Below, piece by piece: positions 44,155-56,109 of a stretch of DNA of 64,000 nucleotides. The DNA lies in contig JAKLMB010000003.1 in assembly GCA_022813625.1 (NCBI GenBank), positions 558,001 through 622,000 on the forward strand, read 5' to 3'. The stretch comes from Aaosphaeria pasadenensis. Its lineage: Eukaryota; Ascomycota; Dothideomycetes; Pleosporales. Position 1 is the stretch's first letter. Every line of letters begins with the position of its first letter. The notes below the pieces were generated by a model. The model made no database searches, was not told the DNA's origin, and worked only from the letters and a program-made list of their open reading frames with translations. The translations under genes and the position numbers were made by a program.

Positions 44155-45366
44155 ATGAAGTTATCTTCCTTTAGCAGTTATGTTCTCTTGTCCTTATTGC
44201 CAGTCATCCTCGCCCACCCAGGCATGGGCGACTCTATGAGAGATATCCGTAGAGCCGCGGCGCAAATCGAACGCCGAAACTCCAAAGAATTGATTGGCGA
44301 CCTAAAAACACTCAAAGATAATCAACTCACTGCAATAGGCAAGGACATCAAAGCCATTTTGCTTGAGTCCAAGTCTGCGGAGTCTAGTGTCATTGACACA
44401 TCGATTCCTCCGGGCACTGTTGATAGCGCTGCTTGCAAGGCTGATCTCTGCTGCGTATGGAAGTGGATATCATATGAGATGACTGCCAAATTCAATGGCA
44501 CATCAGGTCGATGCACCAAGTTCGCTCGTGGTGCCGTCCGTCTTGGCTTCCACGACGCAGGTGTCTGGTCGAAGAGTTCAACCTACGGCGGCGCGGATGG
44601 CAGCATTCTGCTCACCAACGAGCTGGATAGAGCCGATAACAACGGCCTCAAAGACATTGCAGATTACACCAAACAGTTGTATAACAAGTACAACAAGTAC
44701 GGTGTTAGCATGGCTGATCTCATTCAAATGGGTGCCAACATTGCTACCGTTGTATGTCCGCTAGGGCCACGAATCCGTTCATTCGTTGGTCGCAAGGACA
44801 ATGCCAAAGCCGGGCCTACAGGTCTCTTGCCAGGAGAGACTGACTCAGCCGATAAGCTCATCAAGCTCTTCGCAGATAAGACGATTGACGCGCATGACCT
44901 TGTCGCTCTTGTGGGCGCTCATTCTACATCTCAACAACACTTCGTCGACAAGGTCCGTGATGGCGATCCACAAGATTCCACACCTGGAATCTGGGATGTC
45001 GCGTTCTATGGCGAGACAACAACCGCTGCGCCACCTCGTGTCTTGAAATTTCAGAGTGATATCAATCTCTCAAAAGATTCTCGAACGAAGGGCGAGTGGC
45101 AGGCTTTTATCAACGGACAGGGCCATTGGAATGCAGATTACTCGACATCGTACACTCGTCTCTCGCTCTTGGGAGTCAACAACATCAACGACCTGAAGGA
45201 GTGCACGAAGGTCTTGCCACCAGCTAGGAAGAGCTTCGTCAGTCAGGATCAGGCTGTTCTTGATCTGTGGCTACAGGGTCAATTCGACCAATTGAACAAC
45301 ATGGTTGACGATGCTATCATGTTGACTGGTGTGATCACTACACCACCCAAGGTCACCATGACATAG
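44155..45366 (+). CDS. Secreted class II heme peroxidase
   Basis: Intronless frame of 403 residues from the ATG at 44155. Upstream in-frame Met codons from 44038 are rejected because the inner start gives a clean signal peptide (MKLSSFSSYVLLSLLPVILA). The distal heme site RLGFHDAG supplies Arg129 and His133, with Asp134 as calcium ligand; the GGADGSILL loop follows, and the proximal His256 lies in LVALVGAHST. Paired cysteines (C94, C99, C100, C120, C201) fit the disulfide-rich fungal class II fold. The enzyme oxidises phenolic and other substrates with hydrogen peroxide outside the cell. Whether it has the acidic Mn site or the surface Trp of ligninolytic types needs an alignment. It begins the run of redox genes to the right. 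Confidence 0.9.
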   Translation: MKLSSFSSYVLLSLLPVILAHPGMGDSMRDIRRAAAQIERRNSKELIGDLKTLKDNQLTAIGKDIKAILLESKSAESSVIDTSIPPGTVDSAACKADLCCVWKWISYEMTAKFNGTSGRCTKFARGAVRLGFHDAGVWSKSSTYGGADGSILLTNELDRADNNGLKDIADYTKQLYNKYNKYGVSMADLIQMGANIATVVCPLGPRIRSFVGRKDNAKAGPTGLLPGETDSADKLIKLFADKTIDAHDLVALVGAHSTSQQHFVDKVRDGDPQDSTPGIWDVAFYGETTTAAPPRVLKFQSDINLSKDSRTKGEWQAFINGQGHWNADYSTSYTRLSLLGVNNINDLKECTKVLPPARKSFVSQDQAVLDLWLQGQFDQLNNMVDDAIMLTGVITTPPKVTMT

Positions 45367-45516
45367 ATGGTTCGGACATCGTAGCTGGGACATATGGTGG
45401 AAGTTACTAAATACCCAACATTCTATATGATTTCCTATCGAAGAAATATCATGCTTACTAAATTCTTTGATTTACTTTGTTTGATCTGACTTCCGTGATC
45501 TAAGATTACAGGCTCC

Positions 45517-46420
45517 CTAACACACCCACCCACCGTCTACATTATATACGGCTCCAGTCACAAAAGAAGCCTCATCGCTTAACAGAAAGGCAATAACGTT
45601 GGCGATCTCGATTGGCTCCGCCCTCCTCTTTTGCGCAGTCACCTGGAGACCACGCTTCACATCTTCGGGGTCCTCGCCTTGAGACATCGGTGTATTGACA
45701 GATCCTGATAAATTAGCTGGAAAGGCTAGGAAAATGAGAAAATTCGACAACGCTCACCTGGCGCCACACAGTTGACACGGATCGTCTGATTTTCCTTTGC
45801 TGCCGTTCTCGACAACCCAATGACAGCCGCTTTACTCGCGCAGTAAGCTGCATTACCAGGCGCTCCGAATTGCCCAAATACGCTCGCTGCAGAAACCTAG
45901 GCACCTCGTCAGCTCACATGTCCAATAGTAATCAAAATAGTGATAGCAAGGAAACCTACTATGCTCCCACCATCAGTCATAGCATTCAACTGTGCCCTCA
46001 AACAATTAAAAACACCCTTTGTATTTACACTAAACGAGAAGTCCCAATCCGCATCCGTCACCTCTTTCACAGGTGTCGCCTTTGCAATCACACCTGCCAT
46101 ATTGACAGCGCCATCCAGTTTTCCATACTTCTTGACTGTACCCTCGATCCAGGCGTTTACTTGTTCGCTGTTCCGCACATCGACGACATTGTAGATGTGC
46201 TGGTCACTTGAGGAGAGTGAAGCGATGGCGGTCTTCAGGTTTGCTTCGTTGATGTCTGCGAGGGAGATGAGAGCGCCTTTGGATGCCAGGAGCTTTGCTG
46301 TGGCGAGGCCCATGCCGGATGCTGCGCCTGTTATGGCAACCTGGTGACGCGTTGGTTCTGCGGTTTTCGGAGGTTGTGGTAGATGAAAAGACTTACGACT
46401 TTGCCTTTGAATGAAGACAT
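45517..46420 (-). CDS. Short-chain dehydrogenase/reductase
   Basis: Four exons, 46420-46397, 46340-45960, 45896-45758 and 45704-45517, give 243 residues. The Rossmann cofactor motif TGAASGMG (12-19) is created by joining the 8-codon first exon. NMAG is the NNAG-like strand, and the catalytic residues are Ser140, Tyr153 and Lys157 (SAAS, then YCASK). The C-terminal FVTGAVYNVDGGWV is the standard classical-SDR ending. Asp37 region (LADIN) suggests NAD(H) rather than NADP(H). Substrate is unknown. It is convergent with the peroxidase, 150 bp between stops. The intron set (56, 63 and 53 nt) is typical of the window. Confidence 0.92.
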
Positions 46421-47158
46421 TGTTTTTTTCTAATTATGATGATGTTCGGGTTCCCTTTTGGCAAGTATTATGGTAGAGACGACTTGATGTTTTGGTTGAA
46501 TGTGCTTTGAGATGCTATTGATCGTACTCTGTGTTCAGTTGTGGGGAAACATGCAATTAGTATACTCAAACAGGATCAAAGCTCTATATAGTCGACCATG
46601 AAATTTAAAGAAAGTCTCTGCTATTTGGTAAACATTGGCCCTCCAAATAACATACTAACTGTTACCCCGCATGTTCAAACTAGTTCCTCCATTGGAATGG
46701 AAGGACTTGCCTAGCCCTAAGATTACCAGACGATGCTCGGGTTCATATGGGTAGGCTTTCCTCTTTCGCCGAGCGGCACCACGGGGTAGATTGTAAGGCC
46801 CCGTTATCGGATTACTAACGCTTCCTTGATAGTCAATCTATGATACTGTGATCTGAGGTTTCTTGTGCACTTGGATGTTGATGTCTTAAAGTTTGGGGGA
46901 TCGAAATCATATGAGCGTAGTCAATGGTCATTTCGAAGCAGTAATAGCAATACTAACACTTCGCAATTCACATGAGTGGTAGTTTTCATGATGGTAAGGG
47001 TATAAGAATAGTAGTAGTTATTTGGTCTGTTTCCGTCCTGGGAATGAAGGGGTTCGTTTCGCTATCAAAATCGCTAATATCATCATGAAATCCAAAACAC
47101 AAGTCAACCCATATAAAGAGGTTCATGTGTGGAAGAACAGAGAGTTGTAGAAACAATT
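46421..47158. other. SDR promoter and 3' flank of the transcription factor gene
   Basis: No gene evident. The right part is the 3' flank of the Zn2Cys6 gene; the left is the SDR promoter. Confidence 0.5.
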
Positions 47159-49343
47159 CTAGTCTGCATTTATGATCTGCACATCTCCCTGCATCAATTC
47201 CAGCCAGGACACACTGGTCCCATTAGCCGTGGCCTTTTGCTGCCATATCCATTCCAGCCTTGACTTCATGTGCTCGAACGACCGCATCCCGCTGGATGTA
47301 GCAGAATCCTCGAACCATTGGAGGAAAGACCTCTGAACAGATGGATCTTCAGCCTCGCAAGCGGCTATGAAAGCAGGCCATATAAGCCTAGCGGAGCCAA
47401 AGGCTACCGCAGAATCCAATGTGCCGAATCGCAGGAGACAGTCATGAACGCTGACTACAGATTGCTGCAGCAAAGCACCATCCATATCGTAGATTCTCCT
47501 ATAGAAGTAAATAAGCAATGCATGTTGCATCGCTTGCAGTATTTCTTCCATGTTCGGCTGATTGGTCGTTGACTGATTTTTTGTATGATTTAGTGTTTTC
47601 AGTTGGTGGATGCAGGCCTCTAGTGATTTTGCACGACGTAGAAACTCTTTCAGAGATAAAGAGCCTTCCTTTTCCGCCATATCCTTTTGCTGTCCGAGGC
47701 GAATCGTCATGGACAGCATCGTCATGTAGATTTCGGATGTGCCAAAGATCTCAGGATAGAGCGTGGAGTTCCATACACCGGGAAATTCGAGATGTAGATC
47801 ATTTTCTCCTTCCACCTTGCCCTTTATTCTGCGCATACCCTCGTCAAGATTTATCCAGGTTTCTGAATAGAAAGATATACTATCGAGGCTGTACCTCGCA
47901 GCGGCACTCGACTGTATAGTCTTGTAGACGTGACGTCGATGGGCACCGTTAATCCCGCTGACAAAAATGCTCTCATGGAACATCCGTTCAAATACGTAGC
48001 AATGGTGTAGTAAGCGCACTTTTCGAGACTTCTTTCGATTTAGGCCTTTCAATCGGATAAATTTCTCGGTCTCCAGTAAGTAACAATCAATCTGTTCGCT
48101 ATCGCCCGACATCATGGCCAATTGAACCATTGTGAGAAGAGCAATCAAAATCGATTTGTACTTGGCGGCTTTAGGAACGTCGTATGCTTTAGCCAACATC
48201 AATCGAGCGCTCTCGCGGGCTTGCGATTTGTATGATTTTGCTTGCTCAATCCACATTGAGGATTGCGAAGTACGACCAAGACTGAAGGCACTAATGGCCA
48301 AGGTCCCTTGGAAAGCACACAAGCTGGCACTGTCAATGTCTTCACCGAGGGTCAGGGCAGCAAGGCAGCCCTTTGAGTGAGGAACAAATAGGACATGCCA
48401 TGGAGTTTTACTGTGACATAATGGGGTCAGTAGTTTGAGGAAAGTAGTGGAGTAGTACTTGAGCAGAAAGACTGCATCTTGTGGAACAGTGTTGCCGAAT
48501 CCATAAGAAAGTGTTCCTTCATGGGGTAAAGTAGGGATCTGGCAGTCGAAAGAAGAATCTAGTTGAATAGGAGCGGTAGTGGTTTGAGGTAAGAATTCGG
48601 CTAGACTTGTAGATGTATCAAGCTCAGCATCATCTAAGAGTTCCTCTATTCTATCGGACCCGAGAGCAAGGCCCCAAGGGTCCATCATAATAGACGAAAG
48701 GGCCGATGTGGATGAGTCAAGGTAAGTGTCGAACAGGTTCTGTGTCCTAGGGGTTACCGCAAGATCGGGTGGAACCGGATATTCTTCGTTCTCGAACTCA
48801 AGCTCCGGGGGTGTAGGAAGACTGTCAACGAGGATTGTAAAGTCTTGTTCACTCTCAGCAGCCCCACATTCGTCGGCAAAGGAGGTGTCGGCTTGAATTG
48901 GCTGTGGCGCAACCACTCTGAAAGCTCCAAAAGGTCCGCGACTAATTTGGATTTCCTCGGTCTCAGGCCTGTCTTCACACTGCTCGTCAATGAGAGCCAA
49001 AGTATGCATGGCCAGTCTTGGCGGTACAGTAGTCGTTAACCATCCACTCATGCTTTGCCGTTCCTTTTCAGTAAGCACAGGCCGCCGGAACCGTGTGGCG
49101 CCATCGCTTGAACTATCTCCCAGATTGAAGAATATGTTCTTTTCGTAACCACCGCAGGTGAATCCAGCCTGACTGCATATCAAGCAAGATGGACGCGTTT
49201 CGTCACACTTCATGTGACGATTGCGGCACTGTTAGCAATTAGTAAATGGTGCAATTCATCATCATGCTCAACAAGTTTACCGTTACACATCCACCAAATG
49301 AACGGCTACGTCCACCCGAGGCCTTAGTCGTGTTGGCCATCAT
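47159..49343 (-). CDS. Zn2Cys6 transcription factor
   Basis: Exons 49343-49281 and 49228-47159, with a 52-nt intron, give 710 residues. The binuclear zinc cluster spans the intron: Cys19, Cys22, Cys29, Cys36, Cys39 and Cys46 in the order C-x2-C-x6-C-x6-C-x2-C-x6-C. A second ATG directly follows the first. An acidic, proline-containing middle (100-220) could activate transcription. The long C-terminal helical part (FLLKYYSTTFLKLLTPL, LLTMVQLAMMSGD, LEACIHQLK, RLIWPAFIAACEAEDPSVQ) resembles the Fungal_trans_2 region. It is a nuclear DNA-binding regulator. Its place between an SDR and a monooxygenase makes it the likely pathway-specific regulator of the neighbouring genes, but no binding sites were identified. 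Confidence 0.92.
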
Positions 49344-50716
49344 TGAATCCCGGCGAGGAGGAGCCATGAGGAGGCTTGCAGTTTGGAAAATGTAGGCAAG
49401 TGACTGTTTAGGACCTCACCAGGTGATACTCAGCAAGGCGGATGTATCGATGCAGGTATGGGGAGCATTGTGGGGGCATGACGGTTACTCCCAACTGCAG
49501 TGGAGTCGATGCAAGCCGATTATGGGGTCACCGCTAGCCAGGGGGATGAAAAGGAAAGTCATTGAGACCCTTGGGGTGGGGACAAAGATATAGGAATATG
49601 GAAGAGCAGCTATCACTCTGCTGAGCCCTCTAGATCATTGATGTTGGGGAAGTCGTCCGCCATCGGAACTGGAGAAACGCCGAAGCCATGCCGCATAAGG
49701 CATCGCTTAGTAGGGGAGACTTTCCTGTCTCGTTTTTGGAAGGTAAATGCTGCGGCTTTACTCGATATATACTAGTAGTACTAGCTACCTGAGGTAGTAT
49801 TGCATATCACGTGCATGTCTATCGGATAGTGAATTGATAACTAACTATCCAAAGCCGTTTACCTGATAGCAGATACCTGAAGCGGACATGAAACACAAGG
49901 TATGAGGGAAGTCGACGCAGAGGTGGGATTGTGAATTATAGTAGCGAAGTTCGAAAAGAAACTGGCCAGAAATGTAAGAAGAACAAGGAGGGTTTGGGCG
50001 CATTCGACGTAGTGAATCAAACAGAGGAAAAGCTGTTATCGTATGGGCTTGTGGAAGGCGCTCGACTAGATGCAACAATATCTCCAGACTTTTGGCTACG
50101 CAGAGTTTCATCATGATCTCCATGATAGATAGTCCAATCATTGATCCGGGCAAAGGAACATTTTGTAGTAAAATCCTATGACTCGTCGGCTCAACTTTGA
50201 GAACACATCAGTGGCAACCAGTGATAGGTCGCCGAATTATCTATTGGTACATGGCTTAAGATCGCCATCACAGTCTGCGGTACTAGCAAGTGTAGGTCTC
50301 GAGCAAAGTCTCGGTGTTCAGAGTCCAGATAGCATTGTACGTAGATATCATCAGAATAGGAAAGCTACACCGGATAGGCCAAGATGCGACGGTAGCCGCA
50401 CGCATCAGCTGAACGAAGAAGCAAAAACGCGGGGCTACCCCACAATCCGCCTCAAATCGGATCTCAATCGGAGGACGATTTACAATGGGCAAAAAACCTA
50501 TCTCGAATTGATAGGCAAGTGCAGCAGAGAACTTCTTAGCATTACGTCTACTGGGCTGAAAGGTCACGCCAGAAGGGAACCACATGTCCTAGAAAAATTC
50601 TTCGGGACCACGATACGCCTTTTCACAATATTATTTAACATCTCCAAGGACCTACAATCCCCACTATATCCAGAATTGATCGCAACATCTTCTTTACATC
50701 AACAAACTCTGAAGCC
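49344..50716. promoter_or_regulatory. Divergent upstream region of the Zn2Cys6 factor and the BVMO
   Basis: A 1.37-kb spacer serves both divergent genes. Short frames inside have no domain content. Open reading in the 50178-50716 part continues into the BVMO in another frame and is not coding. Confidence 0.55.
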
Positions 50717-52432
50717 ATGGGTTCCGTTCCGCAGCCATCTCATAGTTCCTTTGATGTTGTCATCATTGGAGCAGGATTATCTGGTATCTGTAGCTTGTAC
50801 CATCTTCGACAGCGATTTCCCTCATGGAAAATCAAAATCCTCGAAGCGGGCACGGATGTTGGAGGCACTTGGTATTGGAATCGGTACCCTGGATGCCGAT
50901 TTGACTCCGAGTCTCTCTCGTATGGCTTTTCCTTCGATAAAGAAATATTGCAAGAATGGCATTGGAAGGAGGCATTCTCTCCACAACCGGAGACACACAA
51001 ATATATCCGTCGCGTCGCCGAGAAGAACGACCTATACAAAGATATCATCTTGAATACCCGAATCAAGTCAGCTGTTTGGAACGACCAGCAGCATTTCTGG
51101 ACATTCGTGGACGAGTTGGGCAACGGCTATAGTGCACGATTCTTCGTCAGTTGTCTAGGCTTTCTGTCTTCCCCTACTCTACCCGCAATCCCTGGGGTAG
51201 AAACTTTCAAAGGTGAATCCTTCCATACTTCGCGCTGGCCCGACCATATCGACATCAATCGCGATTTTGCAAATAAGCGAATCGGAATTATTGGTACAGG
51301 TGCCACTGGTATTCAGACCATTACAGCCATCTCCAAAGTTCCCAATGTCAAATCGCTGTCCGTTTTCCAAAGGACAGCAAACTGGTCCGCACCACTGCGA
51401 AACTCAGAAATATCAGTACAGCAAATGGACGAGCACAAACGAAACTACGATGCGATATTCAAAATATGTGCTGAGACACCATCATGCTTTATGCATGAAG
51501 CCGATCCACGCAAATCTACCGATGTTACCGAGGAAGAGAAGATCGCCTTATGGGAAAAGAAATACAATGAGCCTGGATTTGGAAAATGGCTCGGGGTCTT
51601 TAGCGACACGTATATTGATCGTCAAGCAAATGAAGAGTACTCTCGCTTTATGGCAGACAAGATCCGCGCTCGCGTTCACGACAAAGAGACAGCAGAAAGC
51701 CTGATCCCAAAGAACCACGGTTTCGGAACGCGTCGTGTGCCTCTTGAGAGTGGATACTTCGAGGCTTACAACAAACCTCATATCAACTTGGTAGACCTGA
51801 AGAAGACACCGATTACAAACATAAACGAGGGCGGGATCAACACAACAGATGGGAAGTTCCATGAACTGGATGTCTTGATTTATGCGACCGGTTTCGATGC
51901 TATTACTGGCGCCTTTAACGCAATCGACTGGCACGCAAAGGATGATAGGCCTCTTATTGCGAGCAGCGACGACAAGACCAAAAAGAATCCCATTTGGCCC
52001 GACCACAGGCCGCGTACTTTCCTCGGCCTCACCGCCCCAGCAATGCCCAACACGTTCATGGTCCTCGGTCCTCACCAGCCTTTTGGAAATGCGACCCGAA
52101 GTATCGAACATGCTACACAGGTAATCACCGACTTATTGGCGTTCTGTAAGGACAATGGATATACATATGTTGAGCCCACCGAAAAAGCGGTCCAAGAGTG
52201 GACTGACCATGTTGTGGACTGTAGCAGAAGCAACACTCTTGTCAATGAGGTGGACAGCTGGATGACCGGAATAAACACCAATGTCAAAGGAAAGACTGAG
52301 CGCAGTGTCGCTCGCTATGCTGGTAGTGCTATTGAGTACCGGAGGCGATGTGAGGATTGTAAGGCGTCAGGGTACAAGGGTCTTAAGTTTTACAGAGACA
52401 ACAGCACTGTAGATGTTCAGGCTCGGTTGTAA
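50717..52432 (+). CDS. FAD-dependent Baeyer-Villiger-type monooxygenase
   Basis: Single exon, 571 residues. The N-terminal FAD Rossmann motif is VVIIGAGLSG (14-23). The Baeyer-Villiger fingerprint FxGxxxHxxxW is present as Phe164 to Trp174 (FKGESFHTSRW), and the second NADPH Rossmann is IGIIGTGATG (near 189-198). The conserved GGTWYWNRYPGCRFDSES and the late GPHQPFGNATRSIEH are typical of class I type BVMOs related to cyclohexanone and steroid monooxygenases. It would insert oxygen next to a carbonyl, or oxidise a heteroatom, in the cytosol using NADPH. The substrate is unknown. It is divergent from the Zn2Cys6 gene. Confidence 0.95.
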   Translation: MGSVPQPSHSSFDVVIIGAGLSGICSLYHLRQRFPSWKIKILEAGTDVGGTWYWNRYPGCRFDSESLSYGFSFDKEILQEWHWKEAFSPQPETHKYIRRVAEKNDLYKDIILNTRIKSAVWNDQQHFWTFVDELGNGYSARFFVSCLGFLSSPTLPAIPGVETFKGESFHTSRWPDHIDINRDFANKRIGIIGTGATGIQTITAISKVPNVKSLSVFQRTANWSAPLRNSEISVQQMDEHKRNYDAIFKICAETPSCFMHEADPRKSTDVTEEEKIALWEKKYNEPGFGKWLGVFSDTYIDRQANEEYSRFMADKIRARVHDKETAESLIPKNHGFGTRRVPLESGYFEAYNKPHINLVDLKKTPITNINEGGINTTDGKFHELDVLIYATGFDAITGAFNAIDWHAKDDRPLIASSDDKTKKNPIWPDHRPRTFLGLTAPAMPNTFMVLGPHQPFGNATRSIEHATQVITDLLAFCKDNGYTYVEPTEKAVQEWTDHVVDCSRSNTLVNEVDSWMTGINTNVKGKTERSVARYAGSAIEYRRRCEDCKASGYKGLKFYRDNSTVDVQARL

Positions 52433-53930
52433 TAGTAGTTACGCGAAAGTTGCGTGAATACTGCCAATAACTAGTCAGTATTATAATGTGCCATTAAAAT
52501 GAATGTTCCATGGTTTTGTTCTAGAATGTAAAGTACAATGCGGAGAAGGTCTAATGCTTTACGTGCTATGACCTTGCAATTTTAATTATTAGGCATTGGA
52601 GTCGTTCCATCATTTGTTGCGCCAGACGATCTGCCCTGCTCTAGAAGTCGATGCCTATTTTCGTCCTTCATTGCTAGCGAAGGCTGGTTTCTTGTGCAGT
52701 AATAGAGGCCTCAAAGGCCCTAGTTAGGTCGCAGCACGCGGACCGTGTCTTAGGCCCCCCGTTCTTGTGCTTCCCATTGCAGCTGCTGCAGGGTTTCTGC
52801 GTGTGATGTAGCAAGCTTACTTGGTCCTTGCACCTCAAGAACCACGTTCCCTTTAATTCGAACAAAGTCGACAATTTCTACTACACATGAAGATCAATCT
52901 GACTTTCAATTGACAGAGTATGATCACGTATTGTACGGTATATTGGTGTCGCGAAACTTTATGTAGTTGAGATTGAAAAGTTTAATTGAGGTCCATGTGC
53001 TTGTAAACAGAAAGTCTCCGCGTTCCCTATCTTACTATAGCATCATTATGCTATAGACTCTAGAGTGCCACATAAGAACGCCACGTGCCTTAGGGTACTT
53101 GCCTGTTGGACCCGACCAAGTTAAAGGCAAATGCTTTGCATAAGCTTACAGCTGTGAATCGATTCAAAAATTGCATGCAGCCGAGTCGCGGTCGTGACTG
53201 GGGGGTCGTTGTTTAGTGGGAGCGTTCTTCGTCCTGTACCTGTATGGAGCCTACAGCTCACATAGTTATGATAGCTTATTCAATGGCAAATGCTGACGGA
53301 CTTGGATGGAAAACAGTCCAAGTATTGGATTGAGATGATGATAACCATTCTATTCAGAGCATGTCTTTTACGTAGGCAGACCAGTACGTTTCCCATTTAC
53401 TCGATCTATACTTCAGGTCTATGCTGCGAGACTTGATGATATCTTGGCATCACATAATTTCTTACACTGCCTTATCCGAACTGACCAATAGTATAAATAC
53501 ACCGAGTAGTTCGTGTTCTTGACATCAGCTTTTCAGGTTCCTAAGACTGTACTTGAATAGGAGGTACAGGTCTACGATTCGCTTCATTGCCTAGCAGGTG
53601 ATCATAAAATCCTTACAGAAGGCAATTGATGAGCATGGTCCAGCTATTAACTTTCCAGAAGGAAGTACCAATTTCGTTTTCTTCGCGCTGACGGTGCTGC
53701 GCCCATATGTCAGCTGGGGAAGACATTCACACACGAGATGCGAACCCGTGCATACAAATCCTACAACGCATTTGCGGTCCTTCTTTCCGACACGTCTTCC
53801 AGGTTTCCTAACTCTGCTGAATATAAAGTCTCCTCAGTGTTGCTGGAATCCAGTCTCATCAGGTCAAGCACTGTCACTCTTTATTAAATCTTCTTCTAAC
53901 TTTCGGGCTATACCTCTGATCTCTTCGAAA
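52433..53930. other. Intergenic region upstream of the tyrosinase
   Basis: No gene is supported in 1.5 kb. A short minus-strand frame near 52674-52874 has several Cys (PCSSCNGKHKNGG, SACCDL) but no start context or homology I know. The right end contains the tyrosinase promoter. Confidence 0.45.
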
Positions 53931-55756
53931 ATGAAGTCTGCTTCTACACCACTCATTCTCTTCAGTGTATTCTCCACACTATGTGGTTCATCTTTAGGTG
54001 CACCATTTCGTGGTCTGAGTGCCAGACAGGAAGACTTCTTCCCAATAACAGGTCCTGCTGTTGGGGGAATACAACCTCGTCTTGAGATACGCGACGTTGA
54101 AGCGAATGGCGAAATGTTCAACCTTTTCTTACTTGCAATTATGCGTTTTAAAGAGATGAACCAAGATGAAAAACTAAGCTACTTCCAGGTTTCGGGTTGG
54201 TGTTTCCACTGTCACTGATGCGCAGAGAACTAACCTCATACCAGGTATACATGGCCAGCCACTCATTGACTGGGACAGTTCTCCTTCTAATGGTGGCAAC
54301 CCCGACTTCGGTTATTGCCCCCATGGGTCAAATTTGTTTGGCCCGTGGCATCGACCCTATCTCTCAATTTTTGAGGTAAGTTAGCAGTTGCTATTCGAAT
54401 ACAACGATATCTGATCATGAGTAGCAAGTACTCAGCCAGAAAGCCGTGGAGGTGGCGTCAGAATTCGAAGACGAAGCAACAAAGGCTCGATATCAAGCAA
54501 TTGCCGAAACTCTACGTCTTCCTTACTGGGACTGGGCCAAACGTACGGTCGAGGGCGAACGCATTCTGCCAACTTCCATTGCAGGACCCACCGCTGTCGT
54601 CACATTCCCCAATGGAACAGAAGCTGAAGTCGAGAATCCACTATTGCTGTATCGATTCAACCCTTTGAAAGAAGAATACTTTTCTTCTCCGTGGCAAAAC
54701 ATCTCCATCACTGTTCGCAATTCTGAGCCGTTCTCAGAGGTCAGCAACCCAGAAGAAACAGAGAACTTCCTCCAGAACTTTGCGCCCAGTCTGAGGGAGA
54801 CCTTTTACCAGATCATCACCCAATGGCAGACTTACAATCAATTCAGCAACCATGGTTCTGAATCTTCTATTCTTGGAAACATTGAGTCCATTCACGATAT
54901 GGTGCATGGCTCTTTCGGGTTTGCCCACATGGGCTTTCCTTCGGTTGCCGCTTTCGATCCTGTCTTCTGGATGCACCATGCGAACGTAGATCGTGTTCTA
55001 GCTATTTGGCAACACATATACCCTGATACTTATGTCGAGCCGTATGAGCAAAGTTGGCCCGGTACTTACACCATTGCGCCGGGTTCAATCCAGGGTCCCG
55101 ACTCACCTTTGACGCCATTCCGCCGAAATGCGCAGGGAGATTATCACACATCAGAGAGCTCGAGGTACACTGATGCATTCCAGTACACCTACCCGGAGCT
55201 TCAGGACAACCCTTCAAATGACACACTGAAGGCCATTGTCAATACTTTGTACGCGCCAGCTCCGACAAGTGCTCGTAAGCGCCAAGAAGAGGTTCCGGAT
55301 GTTTCGCTCTCGTCTGAACACCACCAAGCTTTCCTGTGCGCCATTGAAGTTCCTCTCCAATTCGTTGGTATCTACAGCGTCGAGATCTTCCTAGGAAAGC
55401 TCACAAGCTCGTCAGAGGAGTTGACTAGTGACCCTAACTTTGTTGGCGCCCAAACCGTTATGTCTCGAGCACAGAGTGATCAGTCCGTCAAAGGCTCAGT
55501 TGTTCTGACCGACGCACTTCGAAAGAAGTTTGATGACGGTGAGCTCAAGGGATTGGAAACTGATGCCATTCTTGAATATCTGCACGAAAACCTCCATTGG
55601 CGTATCCAAAAGGGCAATGTCGAAGAGGTTCCTAAAGAACAATTTCCCGGCCTGAGGATTTCTGTGGTCTCGACTGAGATTGAACCTGCTAACAGCACCC
55701 AAGAGTTCCCCAACTATGTTGGAGGATGGATGACGCACGATGTCACCTTCGGATAA
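53931..55756 (+). CDS. Secreted tyrosinase / polyphenol oxidase
   Basis: Exons 53931-54195, 54245-54375 and 54425-55756 encode 575 residues; both introns are 49 nt. A signal peptide (MKSASTPLILFSVFSTLCGS) precedes a possible propeptide. The CuA histidines are His91 (GIHG), His115 (CPHG) and His124 (FGPWHRPYLSIFE). CuB has His289 and His293 (SIHDMVHG) and His316 or 317 in FDPVFWMHHANVDR. A C-terminal domain with a region KRQEE (near 413-417), a possible processing site, follows the catalytic core. The binuclear copper enzyme hydroxylates and oxidises phenols to quinones. As a secreted oxidase 9 kb from the peroxidase, it suggests phenol-directed chemistry or melanin-like polymerisation. Confidence 0.95.
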
Positions 55757-56109
55757 AACTCTGTACTTCTGGGATTCCGCTTGGTGGCCATCATCCCTAC
55801 TGGCAAACTTCGCCCTTCCTATTCTTGTTCATAGATCGGCCTTGTTCCTTTGTCTGCTCAACATAATGTTCTCTCTAATTTCTTTTGTCACGTATTCTAC
55901 ATTTACTCTTAGTGTTAATTGCCATCACCTCTGTATCGACACTCTATCATCTGCTGGTTACATAAAGATAGCTGAATGCAATAATATCGCAACAATTTAG
56001 GTTTTATTGATCGCATGTACTATCGACATAACAAATAATTGTTTTGCTCACAATTACTACTCCGTGCCTCCTTCTCCCCGCGAACAACCCAGGAAGACGA
56101 ATCATCTCC
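55757..56109. other. Convergent 3' flanks of tyrosinase and sugar transporter
   Basis: Pyrimidine- and T-rich 3' sequences of two converging genes; no gene or repeat seen. Confidence 0.55.

Noticed and set aside
50178..51053. 291-codon frame overlapping the BVMO start
   Set aside because: It is out of frame with the strongly supported BVMO and has no domain.
52674..52874. Cys-containing minus-strand frame of 66 codons
   Set aside because: No start context, signal peptide or known pattern; too weak to call.
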